From the NCBI GenBank assembly GCA_011800805.1, contig MPNW01000276.1, positions 125,795 to 178,171 on the forward strand: a stretch of DNA of 52,377 nucleotides, in the 5' to 3' direction. The notes below the pieces were generated by a model. It saw only the letters and a program-made list of their open reading frames with translations. It had not been told where the DNA came from and made no database searches. Positions 21,801 to 35,400 of the stretch are shown piece by piece; the first letter of the stretch is position 1; every line of letters begins with the position of its first letter. The DNA comes from Hirudo medicinalis (Eukaryota > Annelida > Clitellata > Hirudinida > Hirudinidae). Both the position numbers and the translations under genes were made by a program.

Positions 21801-24800
21801 TTTTAAAAGATTTGAAAATAAAACATCAATAATTGGTCTGCCAATTATACCTCAATATTGATGCCTTGAATTTCTACATCTTCAAACCTGCTAGAAAAGT
21901 CATGCTGACTGTTAAAGTGAATAAAAGATGGATTAACAATCTTAATCGCTTAATTGTTCACACCTGTTAATAATGCAGTCGTATATCTACCTCGTTATCG
22001 TGTCTAGGTTTTTTGATCTGAAACATATCTGCCTAAAATCAGAAGCAGCACAAGTTCCTGCATTGGAGCTCTGACTCCTTTTGAGGAAATCTTAAAAATT
22101 AATTAATAAATTTTAAACCAGCTTTCATTTTATTATTCATTAAAAAAAATATGATGAAAAAAAAATTTATGAAAAATAAAAATCTTAAAAATAATGCATA
22201 GCAAATTGCAATTGGTGAAAGATTAGATATGGCTATCATCTTTATCAACAAACAATATTTATGGTTTGTTCATCATTTCTTAACTTTTTTAAGTGGCTCA
22301 AAAACATCATTAGAATCACAGCATCATTGTGGCTAAGTATTTCATTCAAGGAATAACAAAATAGATATCATTCATGTTGTAATTTTGGAATTTAGCATTC
22401 TTACATGAGAACTTTTAAGTTTGTCAAAAGTTACTTTCAAAATAAGTTTTAAAGTAATGCTCTTGAATTTTGTGGAGTTTAAAAATATTTTGAATTTTAA
22501 AACATAAAAACACATGATTGCTGTCTGATTGAAATGAACAGAATGGTAATAGTAGCAATAATGACTAATCCAGATCACCTACATTAAGGCAAGAGCTTGA
22601 ACAAACAAACAATACAAGATGATGAAGTACAAAGATGATCATCACTTTGTTGCTCTACAGCCAGATGAGGCCATCACATATCCATGGTTATTATTGCCAC
22701 CAAGACAATGAAGTTTCATGGTTTTAATTACTTTATTGACAAAGGCAGTCATCGGCAGACTGAATTGACAAGGTAGCACCCTTTTCAAATAATTAAATGA
22801 TTACCAGTGAATTGGAAGCATGCCACTACAATGCCAAGTACCAGTAAGTATGAGCAAGTGTTACTATCATATATAAGTGATGTCTTTCTTATATAGGCTA
22901 TTTTGGCTAATTGCTCTCAGTGGAAGAATGTTTGTATCTACAAAAAAAAAAATACATTCTTAACTAACTCACCAAATATCTGATGGGTTAGCAAGACCAT
23001 TTACACTCTCAGCTTATCATCTGTAAGTTGTTAAATATGGGAATGGAAGGAACCTGGTCCACCATCTGAATAATTTACATTCTTAAGAGATATTCTTTTA
23101 TGGGATTAAAATTCTAAAATTGTGAGTCAGAAGCAAACCAATGAGATCACTGCTGCTAAATATTTAATCCATTATTTAGGTTAAATAAATTGAGCATGGA
23201 TTCATTGGATCTATTAAAACCATTAAACAACCTGATAAATAAATAGCCGGTTACACTATGCCTTTAAAATCCCTTTTGAAACCATCATCTTCCTTTGCTA
23301 TGGAAGTTATGTGGGTGAGTGACATAATCTTAATCATTTTAATAAATCTGCACACATTAAGCTTTCAATGAAAAGAAAACTAGCTTAACAAGCAAACAGA
23401 TAGAAATGTCCATAAAATGATTCAAATTTGAATCAACAAATTAAATGAGCACTTGAGTACCTAGAATTACCCTATGGTGCTTCATAACAAGAGTGCAAAA
23501 TGGAAGGACAAATGAATATCATACAAAATTTAGAATCAACATTGAAGGATGTGTGTATTACATACTATAAAGTTTTGCATAATTTTAAAAATTTCATAAG
23601 ACCATCAGAGATGATAAGGAATTGTCTAAGTGCATCCAATCCAACCCTAATATTGTTTGAAATGAGGCCTAATTTGTAATTCATTGAGAAAAAGTTTGCA
23701 AAAAGTTAAATTATGGCATTAATTAGAGAATCCATTATGTTGCTCCTAAAATGTGGACTCATCCTATGGCAAACCTATAAAAGCTGTTCAACGATTTGAA
23801 GAGGTATGTGGAAATTTAAATCTTGTAAGTTGTAGAAACTCTTGCAAGATGACTAGGATTTGAGCTCCTAACACAGCCCTACCAAAGTGAACTACCAGAT
23901 GAAGTAGTCTCTCTTTCTGATATGGTACACCTAATGGATTACCATTAGGAACATTAGTTCCAAAATGGAAGTGAAATTAGCTATGTAAAGAAGTTCCTTC
24001 AATTGATGACTAAATATAAGTCTTCCTAAATACTACATAGAAATTTAAATTTTGCAAATATTACAAGGAAATTATAAACACTTTAATTATGTTATTTTAA
24101 ATTCATGTTTAATTCAATATTTAAATTTTATGACTTTGATCTGAATCTGCTCAAATGACTTCCTGACCTCAGGAGATCAAATGGAAATGACAAATTAACT
24201 CCATTTTCTAGATGTTGAATGCCAGCCTAGTTTGCCAGTGACACCATGTATTATAGCTACAAGAACCCTCCAAAATGCAATCTACACTTCAACAATCAAT
24301 GCTTCACCTTAATCAATAGCTCAAATTACAAATGCCTTGAATGCAATGAACATGTTGAGAAGAATGAACATTGAGAATTTTCAAAATCAATTCTTTCAAC
24401 AAAAACTTTAAGAAGCTTAAAATATGAATGAAATGTATTGGTTCAAAAATCATTTTCAAACTAATACATTGCAAGGATAAGCAAGGTACAACAATTACAA
24501 TGTATTTGTAAAGCAGTGTGCGATCAGAAATTGATACTAGAAATCATATGTTGGTAATCAAAGACGGTCAATTTCTTTTACAAGGAAGCATTTTTACACA
24601 TATCATAACAGAGAAGGTGTCAAATTATTGTGTGCATGAATGTGTTATTTGCAAAAGGAAATTCATTTTGTTTCATTCCTCATATTTCATCTATAAAACA
24701 TTTGGTTTAAAACATTTGGTTTGAAATGCAATTGTTTATAAAAAGTATGTATATAGGAGTCTTGTAGGAGTGTTTTGATGTTATTTTACATTTTAATGAA

Positions 24801-26349
24801 GAGCAAGCTCATCAATTTATCTAAGTGCTTCTCTTGTGTAGTACCAAGTAATCTTTCCAAAGATGCATAAAAACTTCCAAAAAGTTAATTTCAAAGAGCA
24901 TGCTCATGTAGGCTTTGGAAACGAAATTTAACTCGAGCTGTTTACAATTTAGAATGCAAATGTTATTGAAAAACATCATAAATCAAGAGAATTCACGTAC
25001 TGACTTGTACCCCAAAAATTGCATAACGTTATAAATAAATATTCTTTATAAATTATCAATGAGAGAACACTAGTCTTCTTTGATCATAGGCAACAAAGCC
25101 CATTGTGTTAAAATACATACAGAACAAGATTTGGAGAAGGGTATTTTTGAAAGTGCCAAATCACATTAAAGCTTCAAAATTCAATCATCTTATGCAGAAA
25201 CAATGGCCACATTATTTCACATGTATTACTTGGTCTGAGCAAAAACATTTCAAAGTTATTTCATACACAAATCAAGAAATTAGTTGTAAAATAACTCATC
25301 TCAAGAATTGTACTCAAAAGTAGTAATGGCTGCACACATATATACTTGAATTGTTTTCAATGCAATAAAATGATAACAGCCTTATTCTTGAAGTTATGGC
25401 AGCTATGAAAACATTCTACATTAGACTTGAATAGAAAATATTTAGTAGACTGATGTGGAATTCATAAACTCAGCAGTGGTTTCATTGAACTCAGCCAGAC
25501 AATGCATCAAATCAATAAAAGTTAATGTATGACCTCACAGCAATGATTTAACAGGCAAAGAAGTTCACCGCACAAAGTTATGATGCACAAAATTGTCATC
25601 CACAGATTCCAAACACTTACTTTTTGTTGATTGATTTCCAGTCTGCATTTTCATCAAATCCCTGTTTAAAGTTGTGCACATGTATTGCATTACAAGACAA
25701 GAATTTAGCAAACTTTAGTAAAAAAATGAATATGTGAAAAAATTGTTTGTATTCATTTGAAAAATTGTACTCTGTAATAAGTAATGGGTGAAATGCAAGA
25801 ACTCTGCATTATCTAGAATATCCTACGAGTGGACTTAATCCCATTCAAATGATAAATAACTTATCACGAGAAAGCCTACCAAGAAAGAAATCTCCAACAT
25901 ATTTTATAACTAAACTTAAACAACCTATTAAAGTAGCATATATTCTTCAAAACCAAATTACTTTCTTTAAGACTTCCCACATAAAAATCAAAGCAAAAGC
26001 AACACAACCTCCAAAAAACCAAGGCAATCTGTAATTTGCTAGTCTGATTAAAAATAAAAAGCTGTAAAAAAAACTTACCAAAAATGTTTTAATTTGGGTT
26101 CATCATTTCTTGAAATCAGCTGCTGCATGTAACTCTTTGGTTCAGGGTTTGTATTAAATAGAGAGGAAGGATCTTCTCTTGAAGATGACTGAAGATATTA
26201 GAGGAAACTGACAATTTTAGCAATTCGGATAGATCAATCAGCCAAATTGCAATCGTTCACTTCCAATCGCAGATAATACTGCTGCATCCACTCACGATTC
26301 GGAATGAATGTGAAGCCGTTTCCACATCAGAATAATTACATTCACTACA
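18885..26349 (-). CDS. Ser/Pro-rich protein with C-terminal UBA/CUE-like domain (N-terminus unresolved)
   Basis: Nine exons join in phase on the minus strand: 26349-26296, 26188-26079, 25661-25621, 22090-21991, 21908-21851, 21783-21514, 21440-20044, 19216-19153, 19067-18885, giving 758 codons before the stop. No start codon is seen at the right end; CSECNYSDVETASHSFRI opens the first exon found, so a 5' exon is missing or translation begins at a later Met. The long exon (residues about 212-677) is Ser-rich and carries SH3-ligand motifs such as PPPLPSR and GPPLPPK, plus tyrosine sites like VYDYFE. The last two exons encode a three-helix UBA/CUE-like domain (about 686-724), with KVSVLKKHFPE and LECALIENNYSIEEAIKRL. 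This arrangement resembles the tail of ACK/TNK-type kinases and other scaffolds, but no kinase domain is visible, so the family is not assigned. A role as a signalling or endocytic adaptor is inference. Confidence 0.72.
22091..25620. other. 3.5-kb intron of the UBA-protein gene
   Basis: By far the longest intron right of 14 kb. AT-rich, only short chance open frames on both strands, no microsatellites and no recognised transposon protein. It could hold an old unrecognisable mobile element. Confidence 0.5.
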
Positions 26350-28427
26350 CTGTGAAAGCAGACAAAAAGCAGACAATTTTCTAAGCTTTAAAAGCTGGTT
26401 TCTCCCGTATGAAATGGCGTGCGTGCCGAATACAACAAAACCAAGTAAAGCTCAACATAGAAAGAAAGCTTTTGTAGACTTGTATAGTGTGGTAGTGTAA
26501 GTTGTCTAATTATTTGTAACTTTGGACTAAAAGTGGTGTCAGTTTCCCCTTTTTGTCAATCTGGTCGCGACGACATCCACCTGGGGAAATTCCGGTGAAG
26601 ATAAATATACTTGGCATGTCATTGAGAAACATTATGTATCGCGAAAAAAGTAGCCCGAATCTTGTTGGCTCACTATTGGATAGGATTAGAGCGACTCTTC
26701 GTGCCATTTTTGCAAGAGGTAAAATAGCTGGAAAAAATGTCTCACCCTCTTCTCAAAGTTGTTTATTTCACTCAAAGATCCTCTCATGCTTTTGATGCAA
26801 CTCGAAAATTCATTTTCCGTCCAAGTCATAATAATAAGAGAATAATCCGATTTTTCCGAACTTCTAGCAAAATAATCCGGTTATCCAAAATGCCCAAAAA
26901 ATCTCTTAATGATCAATACGAAACTCGGAATCTAAGCCTGTCCATAGAAACTTTCAAGAAGTCTATTTCACATCATGGAATTAATTTACAAGAAAAAGTA
27001 TTCCGAAATGTTTTGCAGGACACGTGAATGCTTGAACCTCAGAAAAAGATCAAAAAGCTAAACAGTGCTATAGTCGAATTAAGCGCAGCCTCTCGGTCGA
27101 TCCTATTGAGAGCAGCCTAACAGCTACACAACTACCTATAGGCTGTTGTTATAATAGAGGTGGGACTGCAAGGTCGACAGAGCAGTGTTTTGTTGCCTTT
27201 AGATTAAAAAAAAACATTCGAACGAGCCCCTACCCGTACTCTTAACAACAAGCATTTTTGGGCGTTTGGGGATGCCGAGTTTCCACAGAGAGGGTGTGGA
27301 ATCATCGCTTCGAGAGAACATAAAGCTCGGGACACGTTCAAGTTGTAACGTCGACCTGCTATCACTGGCTGGCACATTGTTTCCGCCTTCAAGAGGGAAG
27401 TAATTTAGCAGTACTTAATAGAAAGTCGGTTCGAAAGTACAAAATGGGCATGGCTGGGGCCCTCCCGGAACTGAAACTTGAAAGTGCAGTGAAAACGTTA
27501 TTAGACGACCAGAAGAAAGTCCTTTAGCAAAAACGTCATCCGACCTTCCGTGGTCCCATTCGTTTGAGGAATCCAATGAGGTCCGCGTACGTTCATTCAT
27601 GGTTGTCTGCATGATTCATGAAAGACGCAATGATTTGAGACAGTGGTCTAGCAAGAGCAGCGTCTGATAAAACACTTTTCCAGGAACTTGGTTCAATAAT
27701 CGCGAAGCCCAAAATTACAAAATCTCACTTAATACCCACCCGGTTGACCGCGTACCAAAAAGCTCCATGAGTTGGAAGAATGACACTTACGGAGCCTGAC
27801 CCGGATCCGTGCAATGGTTCATATCACGAGAACTTCACAAAACTTCAAGCTACTATTAATACTTTGAAGCCTACTTCTAAAATGGTACATTCACCAGTTA
27901 AACGAACGTCTCGTTCGACTTTCAATGTCAGCTAGGAGGAAGAGTGAAGTGGCCTTTCGCCGTTTTTGACACGACATCAAGGTCACGGATCCACAAATCA
28001 CTTAAGACACACTTGAGACAATTGACTGGAGAAAAGTGGTTCTATACAACTGGGTGTCAACGTTTCTCCCTCTAGTATATGCAGTCAAAACCCAATCCAA
28101 CGAAAGCACAGAAAGCTCTGAGTATTCAAATTTGACTAGATAATGGGGTCGCATCACTAAAACATGAGCATGATAGTATAGATTCAAACAAACAGGCAAT
28201 GATTCAAAAGCACAAACAAGAGCAGACTCACTCAAAATTAAAAATATAAATGGCACTGTTTTGCATGCTTTAAAATGACTAAATCACATATAATTATAAT
28301 TAATATCTGACCACACCAAAAATGCAATGCAATCTGCAAGAATTTCAGCTGTTGTCATGTTGAAAGCAAACAAGCAAGCTGCTGTAGATAGATAACTAAA
28401 AAGCATCAACCAACAATACAAAGGATC
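26350..28427. other. Region between UBA-protein gene and MAP1
   Basis: Should contain the promoter and first exon of the UBA-protein gene. Open frames such as 26553-26795 (plus) and 27415-27612 (minus) show no family motif. Slightly higher GC at 27150-27650. Confidence 0.4.
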
Positions 28428-31181
28428 TCAGAATTCGAGTCGAAATGCAGCGCAGCTCGTCTCGTGATCTTGCAACTGTATGGTGCAGCGATTGGCTGCT
28501 GGAGCTACATTGATTTTGAGTTGACTCAACTGGTCATGGTGGGCAGCTAGCCAGTATCTGAGGACTTCAGTATCATAGGTAGGAATGATAGTGATCTCAA
28601 GATCAGGCTCTTCCCAAGTTTGTTTTGCTTCCATCAAGGCAGTAAGCACACCAGCATCTGGACTTATTGTGGAAAAGACATAGTAACGTGCTCTAACTCT
28701 CCTGAAAAAATCAACATCCACATATTTAGGATCGCCATGGTTTGGAACATAAGTGAGGTCTACATAAACAGGGTTCAAAACTTTCTGACTTCCCCTAGCA
28801 CCCATAGGCTTTTTGCTATCTCTGGAATATTTAGTGTCCATTTTTTTTTGCAAAATTGGCTTTGGCTTGTCAAAATCACTTGTCATCTTCTTATCACCAA
28901 AATGGAAAGATGATGGCATGGACTTCCTTGGTGATGTGCTAGGGTTTGTCGACGGTTTAGAACTGATTTTAATGGGAGGCGGCAGTGCCATCGGTAAGTC
29001 GAGGTTCCCGGGGTCCCCATTGTTTTCAGGTTCTTTTTTGCCATCAATACCAAGAAAGGGATTTGTTTCTTCTTGAAGTCCCTCTTGCAAAGCTTTCTTG
29101 TCAAAAAAGTCTTTATTCTCACTTACTTCTTTGGTGTCCTCAGAAATTTTCAGCTCCTTCAAATTTTCCAGACTATCATGCTTTGCACTTTCATGTTCAG
29201 GTTTCAATGAAATTAATGGTTCAATAGGTAACCCTTGAACTGCATAATCAACATTAGTTTCATGTTTCTCTGGAGTGATGGCTACAGAAGGAAGTGGTGC
29301 ATCCTTGAAGCCTTCATCATTAGGTATCTCTGAAGGACATACTTTGCTTTCTTTAGTCTCTTCATCAGCAATAAATTTCTCTCCAATTTTTTGTGTTTCT
29401 GATTTTTTCTTGTCTTGTACTCTTTTGATATCAAGAGGACTAGCACTCTCTTTCTTGGTTGGCCAATTTGACTTTTTATCTTTTAAGGATAAATCAGACT
29501 TTGGTGAACTAATTTCTGACTTGGGTGAATTAATAACAGTGCCAACTGTCAAAGATTTAGTAGGTCTTGGTGTCACAGGTTTGGCAAGAGTTTTTCTAAT
29601 AGATGTTACTTTGGAGATGACAAGGTCCTTCTCACAACACTGTGCATGTTTGAATAGGTTCATGCCTTTCACGTGATCTAGTCCCTCAAAAAGAATATCT
29701 TGAGGAACAGATCCAGGAAACAGCAGTCGTGTAATGCTGTCTGTAAAAGAAGAAGGTCTCCACACAAGCAAAGTACAAACAGATGAGGCATTACATAATG
29801 GAAGACCAGCTTTAGATGTAAAAGCACTGCCACCTTTACTCCAGGCAATAAGGAACTCTTTCAAGTGTTTGCTGTCATGCATTGGATTGAGAACAAACAT
29901 ATCCAGAGAGCCATGACCAACTTTGTGATAAAGATTAAATGATTGCAAAGTGCCATTCACAACACTGCCTAGGCAAGGTCTAGCACCCAGACCAATCTGT
30001 TTCATCTTATCAACTAATTTTGTTGATTCTGACATCATGTTAAGCATTAATCCTGGTTCATTATCCGTGTAAATGATTTTGCTGAGATCCGCTATGGCAT
30101 TCAAAAACATGCAACTGATTTCAGGGTGGAGAGTCTCTTCCATCTTTCTGTTAACAACTGAGGAGATTCCAAAATAATTGTCAGGACCAAGATGACTCAA
30201 AATCATGGCATCAATCCTGTCTAGATGTCTGGTGAAGTCCCAAAATGCAGATTTCCTACTGTAGCCAGCATTGATCAATAAATTAAAACCACTGATGCCA
30301 AACAAGGATGAATCACCCTGGCATCCTGGAAAAATGTACAATGTTGGTCTTGTGAAACGAATGTTTCCAACCACATTAGAAGCTCTAAGCAGATCTGTAA
30401 CACTTGTCACTTTAATGTGTTGAGTCAATAACTTTAAAAAATCTTGGTGTACAGCAGCATCATCTAGAGGAAGAGGATTCAAAGAGAATTTCAATGAACT
30501 TGAAAACTTTGACAGCTGGGTTTCTGTCCATTCCGTCTCAGCATTTAGACTAAAAATAACGTAGTCTTTTAGTAAATTTTGTTTCACAGCATTAGCAACC
30601 TCGGCACTCCGAAACAGGTCTGCAAAGTTACTAAGGTTGTACAGTGAATCCTGGAGCACCCAACTTCCAGAATTTTGAACTACTATCCCAGAATAAATAA
30701 GATGATGATAGCAGCCTCCATCAGTAAAGAAATGTTTAATTCTGTTTGATAAAACTCTTAATTGAGGATTAATCAAAATTTCAATTATCACGTTTTCTGA
30801 GTTAAATTGTAGACTCTTCTCACCTAGAACAAAGGAAAAATTTTGAAATTTTATATCTCATTACCATCACCAATTCTGCTTTATAATAACTGCATTACCA
30901 TTCAGCCCCTCCTCACTTATTTGAAAGCTTGAGATAGCTTTAACCAACTCCTCTTGAATGGAACAATTTGCTTGCTTCTTGTTCCATGATTTTAATCCTG
31001 AAGAGAATAAACGCTAATGACTCATCGGTGGAGAATAAATTACTAAAACGAAACGTAAAAGAAACTTACCGTTTCCAAGGTCACGTAAAGCAAGCTCCTT
31101 CTGATATTCGTTGTGCAAATCTCCAACAATTATCAGCACTTTAGCTCTAGATTCGGTCGTAGATGTCTCGACCTGCTCCAT
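28428..31181 (-). CDS. MAP1: MAP1-family microtubule-associated protein, three exons
   Basis: Structural protein that binds microtubules and, in animals studied, actin, mainly in neurites. Exons 31181-31070, 30997-30899 and 30823-28428 give 868 residues. The N-terminal heavy-chain domain shows VLIIVGDLHNEYQKELALRD, FTDGGCYHHLIYSGIVV, LYIFPGCQGDSSLFGISGFN, LLINAGYSRKSAFWDFTRHL and DRIDAMILSHLGPDN, the family's metallo-beta-lactamase-like block. The C-terminal light-chain domain is complete: VYVDLTYVPNHGDPKYVDVD, FFRRVRARYYVFS and IIPTYDTEVLRYW, ending in AAFRLEF. The middle (about 470-740) is Lys/Glu/Ser/Pro-rich and low complexity. It is much shorter than vertebrate MAP1A/B or fly futsch and nearer MAP1S in size. 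The ATG at 31181 is the first real one; the frame upstream has GTG only. Confidence 0.95.
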
Positions 31182-32428
31182 CTCAATGATCAGACAACGC
31201 ACTACGGTACTAGGAGGGCTTTTCCCGACAATGCCGGCTCCCGTTGAGCACGGCGTTGCAACCAGCTGTCGGCACTCGCAGTTATTGCACCGGCAATAAA
31301 TGTTTAATTAATTGAGGACTAAAATTTAAAACGACAAAGAATTCAGCTTAACTCTGTTGAATGGAACACTTGGTTTGGTTCATTTTCTTGTATCTGCAAT
31401 GTGGTCGTTTAAAATTGAAATACGGTTTTATGTTTATGAATGTCGATTAGATGACTAATGAACCAATTCTCTACTCAGAGCAGATTCCGGGCTTCTTTTG
31501 ATAAAGCGTAGCTGTTATACTATAATAAACATTACTCTCACCTACTTTATTTCATTTTACTTTTTTTTAACGATGAATCGTGCATTTAGTCGTCGATCGT
31601 ACTAAGCGTTTCACAGCTGTATTAGGCATTACCCTCAGAAATCAAATTTCCTCGCTTCACAATGTTCAGTCGACTTCCAAATATTTCAATATCGGTGAAA
31701 TGTTTTATTAATTCTCGCTGGCGTCCCTAGAGGGAAATGGTTAGTCTCGCCGGGAAAGATCCTGGAGCACATTTAAATTAAGTTGCTCTGTTCTCATGAT
31801 TATTTAAAAAATAATTTTTGCCACTCTATAAGTGCTCTAAGCCGTCTTGTTGCAAGAGGTCTTATTTATAACTGGAGTTCCAGCGACAAATTTTGAGGTT
31901 TAAGCCGTCAAAAATCGAGAAACTGCTAAATCAAAAGCTTAATTACATGCAGAGAATACAAGAATATTATTAAAAAGATGTAAAAATTCTACAGACCAAC
32001 ACTTAATGTCAGCAGTTCAGCAGAGCACAATAAACATTTAAAACACAATCATGATCTAAAAATTCACTCTCTATTGGTGAAGGAATTAAAACGAAAGGAA
32101 ATCTCCAAGTGGTAGAGAAAACTTCTGGTACAGAAAGAGTACATCTTTAAATAATAAAAAACTGGCAAGAAACCCCAATGATTGCATTAAAACAAAATAG
32201 ACCCTGAATCTAAATCTGATTCACCAAACATCAACACTTGGGAATTAAGCACAAGTCAATTAATTTCAGAACAATTGAATGAGGATAGGGCAAAAGTAAT
32301 AAACACAACTACATGAGAGTATGATCTGTCTGGGCTGGAAGTTCATGAAGGAAGAAAACTTCACTACAAGTCTCATGATTATTAAGGAAATATTTGTTCA
32401 GTTATAGAAGTATCTTCATGGAAAACTT
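31182..32428. other. MAP1 promoter side and 3' region of the carrier gene
   Basis: About 1.25 kb between MAP1 and the stop of the SLC25A24-like gene, which is transcribed toward it in the same direction. GC-richer at 31200-31290, next to the MAP1 start. No extra gene seen. Confidence 0.5.
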
Positions 32429-35400
32429 TTAAGTCATTCCTACACCTAGGAGCTTGCGAGCATGTTCATAGACAACATAGCTGATGCTCATGGCCGGTGC
32501 CACTTTGAGAAAGTTTGGGGCAATGCCCCTGTACAGACCTCGGGGCCCATCGTGCTTGAGAATGTACTTGAAGTATCCATAAATGCTTAATTCCCCATGG
32601 TGTGTCTGAGCTGATAAAATATAAAATCGTGATCAATAAGAAGGCACCAGGTGAGAAATAATCTTTTGCAATGATTTAATAGCTGAAAACTATCCTTCAT
32701 AATTCAAAAACATTCAATTTTGTGTTGTTCGTACAATGTGAATGTCATCCTAATTGAGGTCATCCGTGTTAATCCTATCCTAAATATTAAGCAATATTAA
32801 CTATTAGTTACCAGTTATAAAATTGATTAAAAATTTAAAGTTGGGTTCAAGAGTATAATAAAATTATAACTCTGGAATATTCCAATCATCATGATTAATT
32901 ATAAAAATATAAATTAATCACAACAACATAATATCTAATGGCACATTGTTCAAACAAGTGCATTACCACTCATTTGTTGTTTAGTTCTAATCAGGGCCAA
33001 AGGATAGCTGGCAAGAGCTCCAGAGCTACTGCTCAGCATTCCACAGCCCAGCAAGACCATAGTGCCTGGCTCTTGATGACCATGCCTTGTGATGTACATC
33101 TGCTTCAAAGTCTGAAAAAGTTGATGTTTGACATAGTAATGTTATGTAATGTAATAATGATGACTTTTACTTAACGAATACTAACAAACAGTAAATGGGT
33201 AGTTACAAAAGTCCCAGATCTAACAAGAAATTATTACTCAGACTCTGTTGTCTTTGCTATTTCAGTAAAAATATTACAAAATTTCAAAAATCCAATCTTT
33301 ATGTGATTATCATTACATCACAGAACACACACATATACACACTCATTTGACATGCAGGTTAGCTCAATGGGTTGCATTCCTGCAATAATATAATGGCAAC
33401 ATTCATAACGTGTCTTCTTCGAAATCTAACCTGCATCCCCAAGGGGCATCCTGGGTTAGGGATGCTACATAATTGGCAAAGCAATTAAAATGTGCCTTCA
33501 CATCCAATTCGGACGCATAGGGCACTCAAATGACCAGCCAAATGCAAATACAAATACACACGACTTTATGACCCATAAAATGCTAGGAAAACTTAGTTGT
33601 TGTCAAATATAACAAGCAAAAATTCTGCTCCATTACAATTGATGTAATGTGAGTAATAATTGAATAGAGACCTCGTATTTGTCAAATATAAAACAATAAT
33701 GATTGAAATTACCTCGTAGATGGCCAAATCAATGCCAGCATAAGGAATGATGCCAAGTAGATTTGTGACATATCCTTTGAAGAAGCATTTGGTGCCCTCT
33801 GATTTGTAAATCTTTTTGGCGCAGTCGTAAACACCTTTGTATTGACCGGTTTTGCGCAGAGACAGGCGAGTTTTGAGAACCTGTAATGAAGACAAAGTAT
33901 TTATAGATCTTTGTGCAAAATATCTTGTGATAGATGTATGAAAGCATATGCTTAAACTACTTCAAATTAGAGGTCAATGAAGTGAAGAGAACTGAGATAC
34001 TTATGCGAAGCATCGATCTCTCCAAACTCGACAATTAATTTCGAGAGCGTTTCATTTTGGATGCCGTCTCGAAATAATTGGCTTTAATGCCAGTGAGGAT
34101 ATAACTTTGAATATTACTGGTAGCGAGTCAAAAGCACCAAACAATCAAGTTCTTAAGATTCTGATGAACAAATGCTAGAGGTTTTGAAATGAATCAGACA
34201 TCAGAAAATGTTTTGCAATCAGATGTACTCATATACAAATTCTATGAATAACATTTGATAAAAACCTTCCTATGAAGGCATTTTCTTATTAAGAGCAACT
34301 TCCAATGAAACAAACCTCCATGGGATAAATGACAGTTTGTGAAACAGCTCCAGCAATTGATCCAGCTGCAAACCTTTCCAAGATTCCTAGCTCTCTGTGG
34401 GAATCTTTTATCATGAATCGTTTGATCTGCATAGGATTTGAGCTATTAATGGACTTCATAAACTTCAGCAGAACAAGCATGAAATCTCAAATGCAGATGA
34501 ATTACATATTCTGCTTTCATAAATCTTCAAGAAACATTTAGAAATCCCATTAACTGCATACCATTGTGCAAATATTTAACCCGACGTAAGTGAACGCGCT
34601 CGCAATCACCTGCTCATAAGCCATGAACTTGACGGCCGTCTCGGGTGCAATCTTCACGACATTGATCCCGTTGCCCTCCACAGAGACATCACCCCTCCTT
34701 CTCGGATCATTTCCTTCACCCCTCCGACGATTGGAATTGGATTCTTCTGAGATGCATAGACCTGGAGCAGATCATTTAAATGGCTTAAATTAAAGACACT
34801 AAATATTTGGACAATCGACCATATTAAGTCATCTTATCATAAGGTTGCTGCTTAAGCATGCGAATGCTAATGCAGGAGATAAGGCAACCTTATCTTGTCA
34901 TGACCGGCCGATGAATATTTCTCGACTTAATGATGACTGACTGCAATGAAAATTGAAGCGGTCTTTAAAATGTTAAAGCAGCATGGCACTCATCCAAAGA
35001 TCCGTGTGAGAATCAAACACAAAACAAAAAATAACGGCCTTCTTTAAGTATTTGTAAATTTTCCATGTAATTTGATATTTTTGAAAGTTAATAAATATTT
35101 CCAATAATTCAGAGCAATCAGGATGACCACAACATTAAATAATCATCAAACAAATTGTAACATTATGACAAGAAAGTTATATTAGAGAAATATTTGTTTG
35201 GATAAGAATATAAATGGTAATAAATAAATAACATACTTTCCTAAATATCCACAAATGAATAGAGAAAAGAAGTTGCAAACCATCAAGGTTAACTTGAGCC
35301 TGTCAAAGGGAGCTGTACAAGTCCGACTCACTGCCCCTGCCATTGCTCCTGCCAATAAGTGTCGCCACCAAGCACCCGATTTGAGCTCTGCCTCTGTATA

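Noticed and set aside
28620..29916. Plus-strand frames of 60-133 codons
   Set aside because: Antisense shadows of the long MAP1 exon.
33354..33434. Functional tRNA gene
   Set aside because: The acceptor ends pair and A/B boxes are recognisable, but the D and T arms do not fold properly; more likely a SINE head.
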